From Phaeoceros laevis (Eukaryota > Anthocerotophyta > Anthocerotopsida > Notothyladales), in contig JBNGIQ010009406.1 in NCBI GenBank assembly GCA_049999765.1, positions 351,680 to 415,679 on the forward strand: a DNA stretch of 64,000 nt, given 5' to 3'. Shown here one piece after another: positions 47,283 to 58,754 of the stretch; position 1 is the stretch's first letter; each line of letters begins with the position of its first letter. Below the pieces are notes generated by a model. It worked only from the letters and a program-made list of their open reading frames with translations, searched no databases and was not told the DNA's origin. The translations under genes were made by a program, and so were the position numbers.

Positions 47283-50200
47283 CTACGAGCTGTCGGGCTC
47301 AAGAACAAGGATAATAGAGGAGTAGCTGATCATCGGATAGACATTACTGTTGAGCAAGCTGGCGTATTGGGCCAAAGCTACGTCCCTATTTGGGACATCG
47401 TCTGCTAAAAAGTCATAGGGGGTCACCTTGCTTGTGTCCACCAATGGTCGCCACTTGCAACCTAGTCTTTCAGGCAGTGTCACTACAAGAGGCAGGTGTC
47501 CTGCATTGAATGCGATGTAGAGTTCTTTCCACTCCGCATCAATCTGTAGCCCAAGAGCAACTCGGTGAGTAACTTCCAAATAGCACGGCTTACAGATTGC
47601 ACAAACCATCCCTTCTCACTCACCAAGGTGAAGGCAACAAATCGACTTGTCTCAGACCAATCAGGCGAATTTGGCATGGTGCCATGCCATTCCAGCCTCT
47701 CATCGGTTGGAAACTCACCCAAACCCAGGGATTCAGAAGCCCTGCTCAATTCCAGAAGGTCAGTTTCATTTCACAATCACCTGCACGTGCAACAGTAGTA
47801 CAACAACAGTACGAACAGGTTACCTTCGGAAGTGTGTGATACGACTGGCAAAGCGGTAAAAACCGTGAGGATCAGCATTCTTTTTATCCCAACGGAAGTA
47901 GTTGATCTGAGCAGTTGTCAAAATACCCACCTTGGATAAATGCGAACTTACCGATAAACAATATGAAACTAAAGATGCTAAGTGCAAATAAGAAACTCAC
48001 AGCATTATCATGGCAGTATGTATTATTGTTGCCTCCCTTGGTGTGACCGTATTCATCAGACATTATTATCATGGGAACACCCTGGAAAAATGCAACTTGT
48101 CAATCTGCGGCTTAGAAAGTTTCTTCAAATGAACAGAATCCTGGGGAGTCTATTTGTGCTCACCTGAGCAACCATCAATGCGACAAGAAAATTTCGGAGC
48201 TGTCTCTGCCGAAGTCGCTGCACAGGTATACTAACTAGCTCCCCCTCCTGCAAGTGGGATTGTTTACTACATACTCCACGACCCCTAGAAGTGCAATTTT
48301 TTATGACACTTAATATGGACGACCAGCATCTTTACCTCCCCACAATTCCAGCTGTTGTTGTGGCTTTCCCCATCATTATCACCCTCTCCGTTGGCAACAT
48401 TGTGTTTTCGGTTGTAAGAAACAAGATCAGCTAAGGAAAATCCATCATGAGCTGTTACGAAGTTGATGCTGTGCCAAGGCTTCCTTCCACCCTCCTGCAC
48501 AGTATCCTTGTTTTGAAACATTGTAGTTGACCAGTTCTGAAAATCAAAAGTTTTACAAACGGAAGGCGACAATAGGAGAGGGACAGTGCCTGATATAAAT
48601 TAGGTGAGCCACAAAGACACTGGGCAAAAGATCCAACAACTCCGTCTGTACCTTTTATAAACAGGCGCACTGTATCTCGAAACTGCATAGCAGAAAAGAG
48701 TTACGCAAAAAAATGTTGCAGTCAGGAGGAGACATCTTCGTACGTGACAACCATGTCATCATCAAACAGTGACGGGGCATGTTTGCCTAACAAGGTCAAC
48801 GAGGGTGGCTGTGGAAACAAACATCACAACAACAGAGACAACTGATCCCCAAGTACCTGACCGTTCCACTCCGACCAAATACCCCAATGTGGGAAGCTGC
48901 CAACTTGGTAAAGGCCTCCTGTATCCCAGGCTTCGGCAATCAACTGTTGTTAGTTTCAGAGAAAGACCATAAAAAACCCATGATTAGAGTCTCGAGACTT
49001 CAGTTTCAAGAATGCTGCAATTCATATTTAGGAGAGGTCACATACCTTAACCTTCCGAAGTAGAGGGTCGTTGCTCATCATATCAATAAGCGGTGGCTCG
49101 CTTAGTGGTGTTCCAGTAGTTACATGGTCACCCTCCACGGGATCTGAATCTCCAAACACATTGGACCGGTCCCAAAGGCTGTGCAGATGCAGGCAAATGC
49201 TCATGATGAATGCCGGTTCCGTTTTGAAGGATATTTCATAACGAAGTTCCTATCCTGTTTCGGACATTTGATCAGGACTTCCTACCTGCTTGCCCGAGTC
49301 ATTATCGAAGCCAGATCAAAACGGAATCCGTCCACGTGCATCTCTGTGACCCAGTACCTGAGGCATGTTGAATGATATTTCGGTAACTACGTGGTCCTTG
49401 CAAGAGCAAATTTTACAAGCACAGACACTATGCATTAAAACTACCTTAGACAATCAACTATGAATTGGCGCACCACAGGATGGTTGCAGTTGAATGTATT
49501 TCCACATCCAGAATAATTGTAAAACTCACCCTGTATTCATTCCGACGAGGAAGATGGTCACATGTTTGATCAAATTTTTCCTGTAAAAAATATCTATGAA
49601 CTCAAGGCCAGAGCGTTGAAATGAATGCCATCTATGAAAGAAACTGCTTGTCTCAGCGCTAAACAGGAAAACGAAACAAAAATGCGCATGGTCACTTAGC
49701 CTTTGTTACCTTCGGAGCAATCATGTAGTAGACTCGATTGTCAAATCCCCTAAATGAAATTGTCGGGCCCATCTCATTGCCTTCAGCAGTATGGTTGAAC
49801 ACAACATCCATAAGAACCTGATCAAAACCATCCAAGCTAAGATATGAGGCTACACCATTTCGAGCATGACCTTGAGACTAGCATGATCAGCATAGGAATT
49901 CTAGAATGTATGTACCTCCATGCCTAACTTGTGTGCTTCTTTTACAAGAGTTTTGAACTCCTTGATTGCATCACGGCCACAATTTTGAATTCCAGCTGAA
50001 GCATATCGAGTCATAGGAGAGAAGTAGTTGATTGTGGAATAGCCCCAGAAGTTCATTCTGCAACGACTTAGGAGTTAGGCCTTGAATATGGCTCAGGTTT
50101 AGTGAGCATACGACAGGACGATGTTTACTTGTAGTTCCCCATTACTGGGTTGTATGCGTAGTACTCCAACTCATTAAACTCATGGCTTGGCATGAGCTCA

Positions 50201-51630
50201 ATGGCATTGATCCCCAGTTCCTGTACATGATTGAGATAGTCAGTTCACCAAGAAACCTGCAACTCCTCAACTTAAGAAAAGAGCTGACAAAAAGGCTGAG
50301 CTTACTTTTAAGTGCTGCAGCTTTTCTACCAATCCTAGGTAAGTTCCGGGATGAGCAACTTTGCTAGATGGATGTTGTGTAAAACCACGGACATGCATCT
50401 CGTAGATGACCAGATCCTTTTGATGAAGGCCAGGAGAAGAATCTCCCTCCCAGTCGAACTGCACAATTAAAAGCGTTCTGCTTCGGGAATGTGTAACAAA
50501 CGCACAAAAACTCATATACCTGAAGCTTACGGCGAACAATACCTCATCATCCAACTCTGGTACCATTCCAGCCATTTGAGGCCAACAATTGCCGGTTGGC
50601 CCCACAACTCCATATGTTCCTCTGCTAATAACTGCCTACATCAGCCAGAAGAGGTCTACAAATCAAGCTTCTAATCTCTCGAATCTGACAGAGCCGTCTG
50701 TCATCTGCATCAATTGGTCTTCAGATCTAAGTGCCTCAAACCTTAGCATAAGGATCGACCAAAACTCGTCTTGAGTCAAAGCAGTTGCCCTCTTCTAGGC
50801 TGAATTGGCCGTCGACACGATAACCATATAGAAGATTCTTGCTTGTGTCTGGGAGAAAAACATGCCAGACATCTCCTGTCTTGTTGAGTAAAGGATCCAA
50901 AGGGATCTCTTTGGAAACACAGCCCTGCATGTGAGTCAACGGAGGTCAGTACACGTGGCTACCTTCGGGAAAATCTTGAAGAGAACAGTGAGTGCGGATC
51001 TATCCTAACAGTGCCTGAAATAAGAGGTCAACTGCTGAGTTAGCGGTACATCCTGTAGCTCGTGCCCCACACAACAGTAGCAGCTGCCACCTGAATTCCC
51101 GTATTACATAACCCTCTCTACATACACACCTTCTGCAAATCAGCTTCGGTGAACAGACAAAGAGCGACAGACGAGGCACCACTGGAGTGCACAGCAAAAT
51201 TGACGCCACCATCTCTGGCAATAGCGCCAAATGGAAGGGGCCTTCCTCTCAGCGGCTTTCCGGAGAAGAGACCAGGTTGTTCAATTGTCACAAGCGAGCT
51301 GCGGGCCTCGTACGGGCTCGTCTCTACAACCTCACACCTTATCCGTTGGGTAGCTTTGCCTGGCGGACGAGGTGATGTATGCGAGTGTTTACGGCCATAA
51401 ATTTGGAATAGCTGCAGAGAAGCCCCAACTCCTGCTCTCCTGACAAAATTTCCCGCCCCGCAGGCAATGCGTTTTGCAAAATTGTGCTCCTCGTGCGAAT
51501 CCAGCCCCGGGAATTCAGCAGTAGAGAACACCTTGGGGGCACGGTCATCCAGGAATAAACATTGTGGAGGACAACGGAAGGAGAGCGGCACATTTGAAGC
51601 TGGCGGACCAAAAACAGCTGGCATCCCCAT
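47283..51630 (-). CDS. ISA1: Isoamylase 1-type starch debranching enzyme, 18 exons
   Basis: Hydrolyses alpha-1,6 branches of pre-amylopectin in plastids during starch granule formation. Exons: 51630-51130, 50924-50742, 50635-50543, 50458-50306, 50220-50129, 50057-49916, 49817-49710, 49530-49445, 49357-49286, 49178-49046, 48943-48857, 48682-48590, 48494-48336, 48247-48164, 48081-48001, 47906-47824, 47741-47624 and 47543-47283. These sum to 2529 nt, 842 aa, with consistent phases. Exon 1 gives a plastid-type leader, then [20 protein letters not shown]. Catalytic regions are present: [22 protein letters not shown] (nucleophile Asp), LIAEAWD (acid Glu) and [10 protein letters not shown] (second Asp). 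[22 protein letters not shown] and [11 protein letters not shown] place it with ISA1 rather than ISA2 or ISA3. The intron after exon 12 uses a GC donor. The start is the first ATG after an in-frame stop. Confidence 0.95.
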
Positions 51631-52951
51631 CCTTGCACGCCAGATAACGTTTTGGACTTCAAATCCACTTAACCACACGGTTTCCCCACCGCCTCAGCAT
51701 ATTACACCCCTTCCCGGCCGATGCATTTCATAATTGAAGAGGCCGGAACTGCCAACCCGTTGCGCCTGAGGCAATGTCAACTGCCTGCTATGTTTTGCTG
51801 TCTTCCGCCACCCCATTGTTGTTCAATCTGCACCTCCTGTATACCCCCAGGTAGTCGAAGTATGTTCCCGGTATGGCAATTGGAGGCTGAGCGCGCCATT
51901 CATGAACACTCCAGTCCTGCGCTCGGCCCATTTGCGGCTAGCATCATGCAATACAACTTCTGCGTGAAGTCCGAATCGGACGGGCGCACAGCATTTAAAA
52001 ACCGCAGAGCCCTGACGGAGAAAATGGCGCCATAGCCAAAATTCATGTCAGACGTCCCTGGCAATTTGGACGATCCACGGAGGGCGAAGAAAGTGCTGTG
52101 TGGAGCAAACTGCGCGCCGACACCTGGTTTCCACTAGCGCCGGGTTTAAAAGTTCTCAAGATCCGTGAGCATCTCTGAACGAGGCTTTTAATGGACTGGT
52201 CAGTGCTTCAGTGGTCACCACTTCGCCAGCGGTTCAGTTTTGGGCCTTACGACTCTTATCAGCCGGGACTGGTGTTTCTGCTGAATCCCTGATGAAGTTC
52301 TTAAAAAGTACATTTGTGACTTTGTGTATACAGTCCGCACCAACACTCTCTGAAACGAACATCCTTATTGCATGTCCTCCAGGCGGTGAACTGCTGACTC
52401 CTCTTTCGTTGAAGGAATTGGAAGGGATGCACCACAATGGCAGTGGTAGTAAGTCTCAGCTACAGACCTCCTTCTGACCGCATTGGCCGAGCACTTTCGA
52501 AGTAGAGTACTGCACGGCTTCTATCAAACCAAGTTGCCATATGGCTGATAAGGGCATGGAGGATGCAATTTTGTCAATGCAATACTCCTGAGTAGGTTGC
52601 TGGCGCTGCAAGAACCTTCCCAAAGGTCTCACGTTGGTAGAGGCACTGTTCTGGCAGTCGCAAAGCTGCAGCAGCCACAGCTACTGTCCCTCCCCTCTTA
52701 TGCTGGTTTGCATCATCGCACTTCATCCATCGATGCTGATCCCCACACGAACAATATCGGATCAAGTTTCCACATGGCTGCAAGGTATGGAGCAGTTGCG
52801 CCAAGGCATCACATCGCAATATACTTGGCGCTCCCATCACACTCCAGAAGGCTTACTCTGGTAGAGCATCTGGCCTGGCTGTTGCAGAGACTGCTCAACA
52901 GCTAGAGTCACTGCCCTCCTGCGTAGCTTTACATCATCTGACTGTCATCCA
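51631..52951. other. Isoamylase upstream region and PPR 3' side
   Basis: About 1.3 kb between the isoamylase start and the PPR stop. Frames on both strands are short and resemble nothing known. Confidence 0.4.
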
Positions 52952-55941
52952 TCAATCCCGATCCCCACAAGAACACGACCCATCCACAAATCGGTGCACA
53001 CGATGAGCGTCCCTAACTACGATCTCTCGCTGTTCCAGGCGCGACATGATCTTGGTGCCACTGTGGCAGTCATTGCACATACGGAGGTTCTTGGTGACCA
53101 CCAAAGTTTCACCCTTCGGAGTGTTCAGAAGACCGTATGCCAGTGCCAGCTTCTCAGCATGTCCACACAATGCATCTTCCTTCTCCCTCTCCGATACCGT
53201 CTTAACAATCGAATCTGCTTGTGGTGTATGGCCTTTTTCCTCCTGCAACCTGAAATTAACACTTCTAAGCTTCAATGAAAGATCGGCCCTATTCTCTCCC
53301 ACTGTGAACTCAAGCACCTTATTCTTGACCTCGATGCAAGCCTTTGCAGGCTTCTTCACAGCACCTGCAAATCTGCGAAAGTTTTCAATTTCTAGTGCCT
53401 TAGTCCACCTGCCGTCATTAGCATAAAGAGATGCCAAGAGCACATATGGAGATGAATTTTCAGGTTCCAGTGTAACGAGACGATCAAAACATCGCCTTCC
53501 ACGCTCTACATCACCATGGGTTTTGCACGCACTCATCAGAGCTGTCCATCCCACGACATCGCTCTCAAATGGCATTGTTTGCAAGACGCTTTCTGCTTCA
53601 TCTAAACGGCCTGACCGTGCCAGGAGATCAACCAAGCAATTGTAGTGTGACAAAGTAGGAACAATGTGACAGTCCTTCATCATGTTGAAATACCTTTGGC
53701 CCTCATTCACCAGGCCCTCATGACTGCACGCCACCAGAAGACAAATAAATGACACATCATCCGGCTCAACACCTTGCTGCCGCATCTCTTCAAAACACTG
53801 CAAAGCCCTTTGGCCATCACTATGTTGAGCATAGCCATTGAGCAAAGCAGTCCATGCCACCACGTCCCTGTTGGGCAAACTCTCAAAGACTTTGCGCGCA
53901 TCCACTAACCTTCCACATTTTGCATACATGTCTACTAGGCAACTGCCAACAACCATGTCACTTTCAAATCCTTTTTCCTGGATCTCAGCGTGCAGCTTTT
54001 TCCCCTGATGCAAAGCACCAACGCTGCCACATGCTTGTAGAAGGGACACAAAAGTAACAGAATCAACTGGAGTCATGCTAGCTTCTTGCATACTTGCGTA
54101 AATACTAAGAGCTTCTTGACCAAGACCATGCTGAGCATATCCTGAAATCATAGCAGTCCATGCAACCATATCCCTGGCTGGCAGACGGTCAAACAATTCA
54201 CGTGCATCCCCTAAACTACCACATTTTGCATACATATATACTAGGCAGCTGCCGACCACCACATCATTCTCCATACCTCTTTCCTGAACCTGGGCATGAA
54301 GTTGCCTTCCGGCATGCAACCCTCCAATGCTAGCACATGCTTTGAGGAGGCTCAAAAAGGTAACTTGATCTGCTTTAGTGACACCCTCCTCCTGCATAAA
54401 TCCGTACAGATCAAGGGCTTCTTGACCTAGCCCATGTTGAGCATATCCTGCTAACATGCAATTCCATGTCACTACATCCCTGGCCGTTAGAGAGTCAAAC
54501 ACTTTGCGAGCATCAACTAAGCTCCCGCATTTTGCATACATATCTACCAGGCAGTTGCCAACAGCTACATCTGCTTCCAGTCCTTTGTCTCGAATCTGTG
54601 CATGGAGCTGCTTCCCCTCATGTAAAGCACCGACAATCGAGCATGCTTTGAGAAGGCACAGAAATGTAACATTGTTGGCTGAACTTGTATCGTCCTTCTG
54701 CATACTTTCATAAAGAAGTAGTGCTTCTTTACCGAGGCCGTGCTGAACATAGCCTGCAATCATAGCAGTCCATGTCACGACATCTCTGGTTGATAGGCTA
54801 TCAAACACTCGGTGTGCATCCAACAAGCTCCCACATTTTGCATACATATCTATCAGGCAGTTCCCAATAAAAATATTGAGCTCTACCCCACTCCCCAGAA
54901 TGTCGGCATGCACTGCCTTGCCGGAAGCCAAATCTCCTGCGCTGGAACATGCTTTTAGAGTTGCCACAAAGATACGGTTGTCTGGCTTCACTATGGACCA
55001 TCTCATCTGTTGATACAGAGATATAGCCTGTGCGGGTTGTCCATTCCGAGCATGTGCCATAATAATAGAAGCCCACATGTAGACGTCTGGTGCAGCCACC
55101 TTGGTAAATACCTTAGTCGCTTCCTCCAGCATGCCTTGCGAAGCATACATACAAATGATGTGGTTTGCAATAAATGTGTCTGTCTCATACCCACTTTGAA
55201 GAGTAAGAGCATGGACACGCCTACCAAGAGTGACATCCTTTTTTGCAGTGCACCTTTTCACGACGCGATAGAATAGAGATGTGGAAATATAAGATCCTCG
55301 CTGCAACAGGTTGTCCAATGCTTCAACAGCCTCGCCGAGGTGCCCCTCGTCACACAGTTTACTGCAGGGTTGAGGGACTGTCAAGGCATGAGAGTGTCTT
55401 AGAGAATTCTAGCATTACGAGAGTAACAACGACAGCAGTATTCCTACAAAACAACAAATGACCCATAACAAACAAGATGTGCACCTCAAAGAGCTGCAAT
55501 GGTCGGCTCCCTGCTGGAAGGATGGTGCGTACGTATCAGCACTCCTGCCTAAGCGAATTTTTCCCTCCACCGATGAGTGTTGTGGATCAAGCCACAAGGC
55601 TTCCCTTGTTGCCATGTTAACAAAGTCAGGACAATTTGGATCTTTCTGCAAGGTAATCAATGACAACAAAAGCCGATTCAGGTTCTCAGTTTTGCATATG
55701 CCAGTAGGAGGGCAAAGCAGAATTGGTGGGAAAGAAGTACCTTTTTTGACCTGTTATCCCACCACTTGGAAGGATCAATGAGGACTTTATCCCAGGGCGC
55801 TCGCCGCTTGTCAACCTGCTCCGCAGGGGCTGCAGCCAGCTGCAGCTGCCTTACCCCCCTCCTCCTTCCGCATGCCAAGTGGTGGTCCTTCTGTCTCGCT
55901 CTCGAGGATGAATTTACCCAGCGCCTGAGGTGCCTGATCAT
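52952..55941 (-). CDS. PPR-DYW:KP-type RNA editing factor with N-terminal OSB-like PDF motif
   Basis: Three exons, 55941-55741, 55645-55485 and 55361-52952, with phases 0 and 2 and 2772 nt, give 923 aa. The start MIRHLRRWVNSSSRARQ resembles a mitochondrial presequence. Residues about 50-90, split over exons 1 and 2, match the PDF motif of organellar single-strand DNA-binding (OSB) proteins: DPSKWWDNR, then CPDF and ALWL. From about 120 a PLS-type PPR array follows (RDVVTWTAMIAGYVQHGLGKE). The E region leads to a C-terminal deaminase domain that has KKPAKACIEV at about 790 in place of the usual PG box, HAEKLAL (zinc/catalytic His and Glu) at about 855, CNDCH and a CSCGDRD end. The KP box marks the DYW:KP class, linked to U-to-C editing. 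The terminal triplet is not DYW. Likely an organelle RNA editing factor; site and direction are inferred. Confidence 0.85.
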
Positions 55942-56548
55942 GGCGCTTTCTCCACCCACCCCTACCTACGAGATCATCTTCCAGAGTTAGGGATTCCTGT
56001 GAAGGCCTGGGAGTAAGATTCTCCGCTGTTTATAGGTCGAGGCTGCAGCGACAGCCCCTGTCGAGGCTGCCCTGACAGCTCTGCCTGTGCAGTCGACGCT
56101 TGCTGGTGCCCGCGTCACTCCAAGCAATCAACATGGAGCTAGCGGGTGTGCAAGTAGGTGGTTTGTTCTTTTCTTCATCCATCTGCTACTATCGATGCAC
56201 TTTGTGTGAAGCCATTCTGTCATCAATACGAAGCAGCTTCCTTGGTGCTAGAGGTGGAAAGTCCCTGGACACCGAACATTTTCACCAGACGATCGCAAAA
56301 TTTGAAAGGTCTAGGACTGCCTACTGGCATTGATGAGCTTGCCGCATTACGTTGGATGAGCTTGTTTCATTGTGCTGTAGTATTGGATGCATTTTTGCAC
56401 ATGTTCGACTAGTATGGGAGGAGTGCATATGGAGCATGGCCGGCAGCTCTCATGTCAATTAGGACTCCGCTAGGGTTTGGATGATGCTAGCGGACAGTCG
56501 TTGTGTTCCAGTTGAGCCCTAAAGCCTGCCAAGAGCTGAGTGTCTCGC
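55942..56548. other. Divergent upstream region of the PPR and F-box genes
   Basis: 607 bp between head-to-head start codons. It must hold both promoters; no element is named. Confidence 0.45.
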
Positions 56549-57757
56549 ATGGCTGTACACGTCCCTCCCCGGGTGGAGCATCGCTGGTCCATGGTGCTGT
56601 ACATGGTAGGCGAGAATTTTATTGAAGGAGCAAGGGGAGCGGAGGAATTGGAGAGCAGGCTGTGGAGCATGTTACAGCCGGAAGTGCTGGAGAGAGTGCT
56701 GCTGTGGCTGCCACTACCGGCGCAGGCCCGACTCCGGGCTGTTAGCAAGTCATGGAACCTGCTCTTCTCCTCTGCCAAATTCTTGCAGCAGAGCGCCTCC
56801 CTCACGCTGGTGGGTAGAGCTCCCACTTGTGCCTTGCAGCTCTACCGCGACAGCTGGTGGCGGGAGACTTGCTTCCGGTCCCTCAAGGCTCACAGCGTGG
56901 AGGCGGACTTCCTTCCTGCACTTTACCTTACGGGTGCTCCTTGGCATATGCATGCGGAGTCTGGTCTGGTTATTTTCTGGGGAGCCGAAGCAGAAGGGCT
57001 TCTGTGCGCGGTGAATCCTGTGAACAAGACGTGGAAGGAACTCCCTCTGCTGGGCGCGACCATCGACCCCGAGGGCCGCATCACAATTGTGGCAGACAAA
57101 GCGGCTTCGTCGAGCTTTCAGGTGTCCTACCTGTGGTTGGATTCTTCTCCGAAGCTCATGCTCAGCGTGTACTCCAGCGCCAGTGATGCCTGGTCAACTG
57201 TATCGGTTGTCTTCCCGTTTGTACCAAGCGGCACGGTCCCTCACGTCCTCCACAACGGAATCGTGTATGTGTTGAGCTGGAGCGCGCAGGCGAAGACGTA
57301 TGAGTTGTGGTTGGCCGACGCAGGGGACGGACGGTCCATCACCAGGCTACAGGGCCCCGATCCCAGGCCTGGATCTTGGACCGACAGTCAGCCGAGTCTC
57401 GGACAGTTCCTTTCGCAGCACAATGGTAGAGTTCTGTGGTCGTCCCAGAGGTCCAAATGCAGCGTCAGGATATGGATGATGGAGATCAGCAGCCAGACCT
57501 GGTGGGAGGTGTCTGTCCTGCCGTTTGATCGGTTTTTTCCTAGCGATGCGCGACTCCGTTTGTGCAAGGTTCAGGTGGCTGACGACATGCTTTTTCTTCG
57601 CTTGGTAGCCAAGCAGCCGGGAAGTGGCAACTATTACGGCCACATTGTGGCTTACCATCTTCTCCAGGACTCATGGCACAGCATCTGGTGCACCAGCCTT
57701 AGAGAGGATGGCCACGGTATCCAGATATACGAGTGTAGGCCAACCCTTCACCTTTAA
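56549..57757 (+). CDS. F-box protein with kelch-like C-terminal part
   Basis: 402 aa in one exon from ATG 56549. An F-box-like helix set lies at about residues 38-80 (MLQPEVLERVLLWLPLPAQA, then RLRAVSKSWNLLF), which would bind SKP1 in an SCF ubiquitin ligase. The rest is beta-rich with repeating W and G patterns typical of plant F-box/kelch proteins (NPVNKTWKELPLLG, YHLLQDSWHSIWC). Such proteins select substrates for ubiquitination; the substrate cannot be predicted. The frame is open slightly upstream but without an ATG. Confidence 0.8.
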   Translation: MAVHVPPRVEHRWSMVLYMVGENFIEGARGAEELESRLWSMLQPEVLERVLLWLPLPAQARLRAVSKSWNLLFSSAKFLQQSASLTLVGRAPTCALQLYRDSWWRETCFRSLKAHSVEADFLPALYLTGAPWHMHAESGLVIFWGAEAEGLLCAVNPVNKTWKELPLLGATIDPEGRITIVADKAASSSFQVSYLWLDSSPKLMLSVYSSASDAWSTVSVVFPFVPSGTVPHVLHNGIVYVLSWSAQAKTYELWLADAGDGRSITRLQGPDPRPGSWTDSQPSLGQFLSQHNGRVLWSSQRSKCSVRIWMMEISSQTWWEVSVLPFDRFFPSDARLRLCKVQVADDMLFLRLVAKQPGSGNYYGHIVAYHLLQDSWHSIWCTSLREDGHGIQIYECRPTLHL

Positions 57758-58754
57758 GCTTATTCAGCCATGGAAGAAGCTGGGAGCCTTGGCTGCTGAC
57801 CGGCACACCTCCCAGTGCATTTAAGCTGCTGCTATGTTAGAAGAGATAAGACCTGGTACACGTGTAGGTCTACGCTCGTCTGAATCCCTGCCCAATTTTC
57901 TTACCTCTTAGGTGGTTTACTCACGATCCAAGACTGCCAGGTAACTTGAATCTCTCTCGCATCATTCTGATGCAAATAGTTGCAATTTTGACACAGAGTG
58001 GCCAAGCTAGTTGGGGGTTTGGCATCCAACCTACGAGTACTAAGAACAGAGGATTTGTGCGGAATGTATCCCTTGAAGGCTTTGCGAATTGTCAAAGCAA
58101 ACTGTCGACTTCTGTGCTTGCTTTATGCATCAGTTGGAGCAAATTCCGGTTGTTTCAATAAATGCCCACCTGCCCACTTGGGTTGGGCTGGTAGGAGACA
58201 CAAAAAATTAGGTAGAGACTCCGAGTCAAAAAGAGTCTGAACTTAGTCTCAACCGTTCACCCGTTCCTATCTATGTGGCATCAAAAAACACGTAGCAGGT
58301 TGTATTCAGACATCAGTCCGGACAAAATCGGGGGCAGCTTCTGACATGGATACTTCCTCCGTCGGAACGTTGCCCTACAGTGCTCAAAGTTCATCGACGT
58401 GAGCCTTTCCTAGGAGCTCCTACAGTCGCTGAGCAACGGAGCTTACTATTTGTTCATCCAAAACAGCCTAATGAGGAAGTGATGCAAGCCAAGCAGGGCT
58501 CTGCTCCCATCAATTTCTCCGGCTGTTTCAGACGTACAGTAGTAGTCTACAGAAGCGCCGACTTCCCGACTGCCACATGTACAACAAATGCAGGCATGGG
58601 CAGCGTAGGCCGCAAGCATTAACATATTCCGCAGTGGACTTTGTTAGACCTTGCAAGACTCATCTGGGCCTCTCACTGAAAGTAGCTGATGGGTTATCTG
58701 GTTCGGACAGGATTTTTTGGGAGCGTCCGAACGCGACAGTCACTCACAGCAGAG
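57758..58754. other. Intergenic, nothing recognised
   Basis: Lies between the F-box and P450 genes on the same strand. Only short frames are present. Confidence 0.45.
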
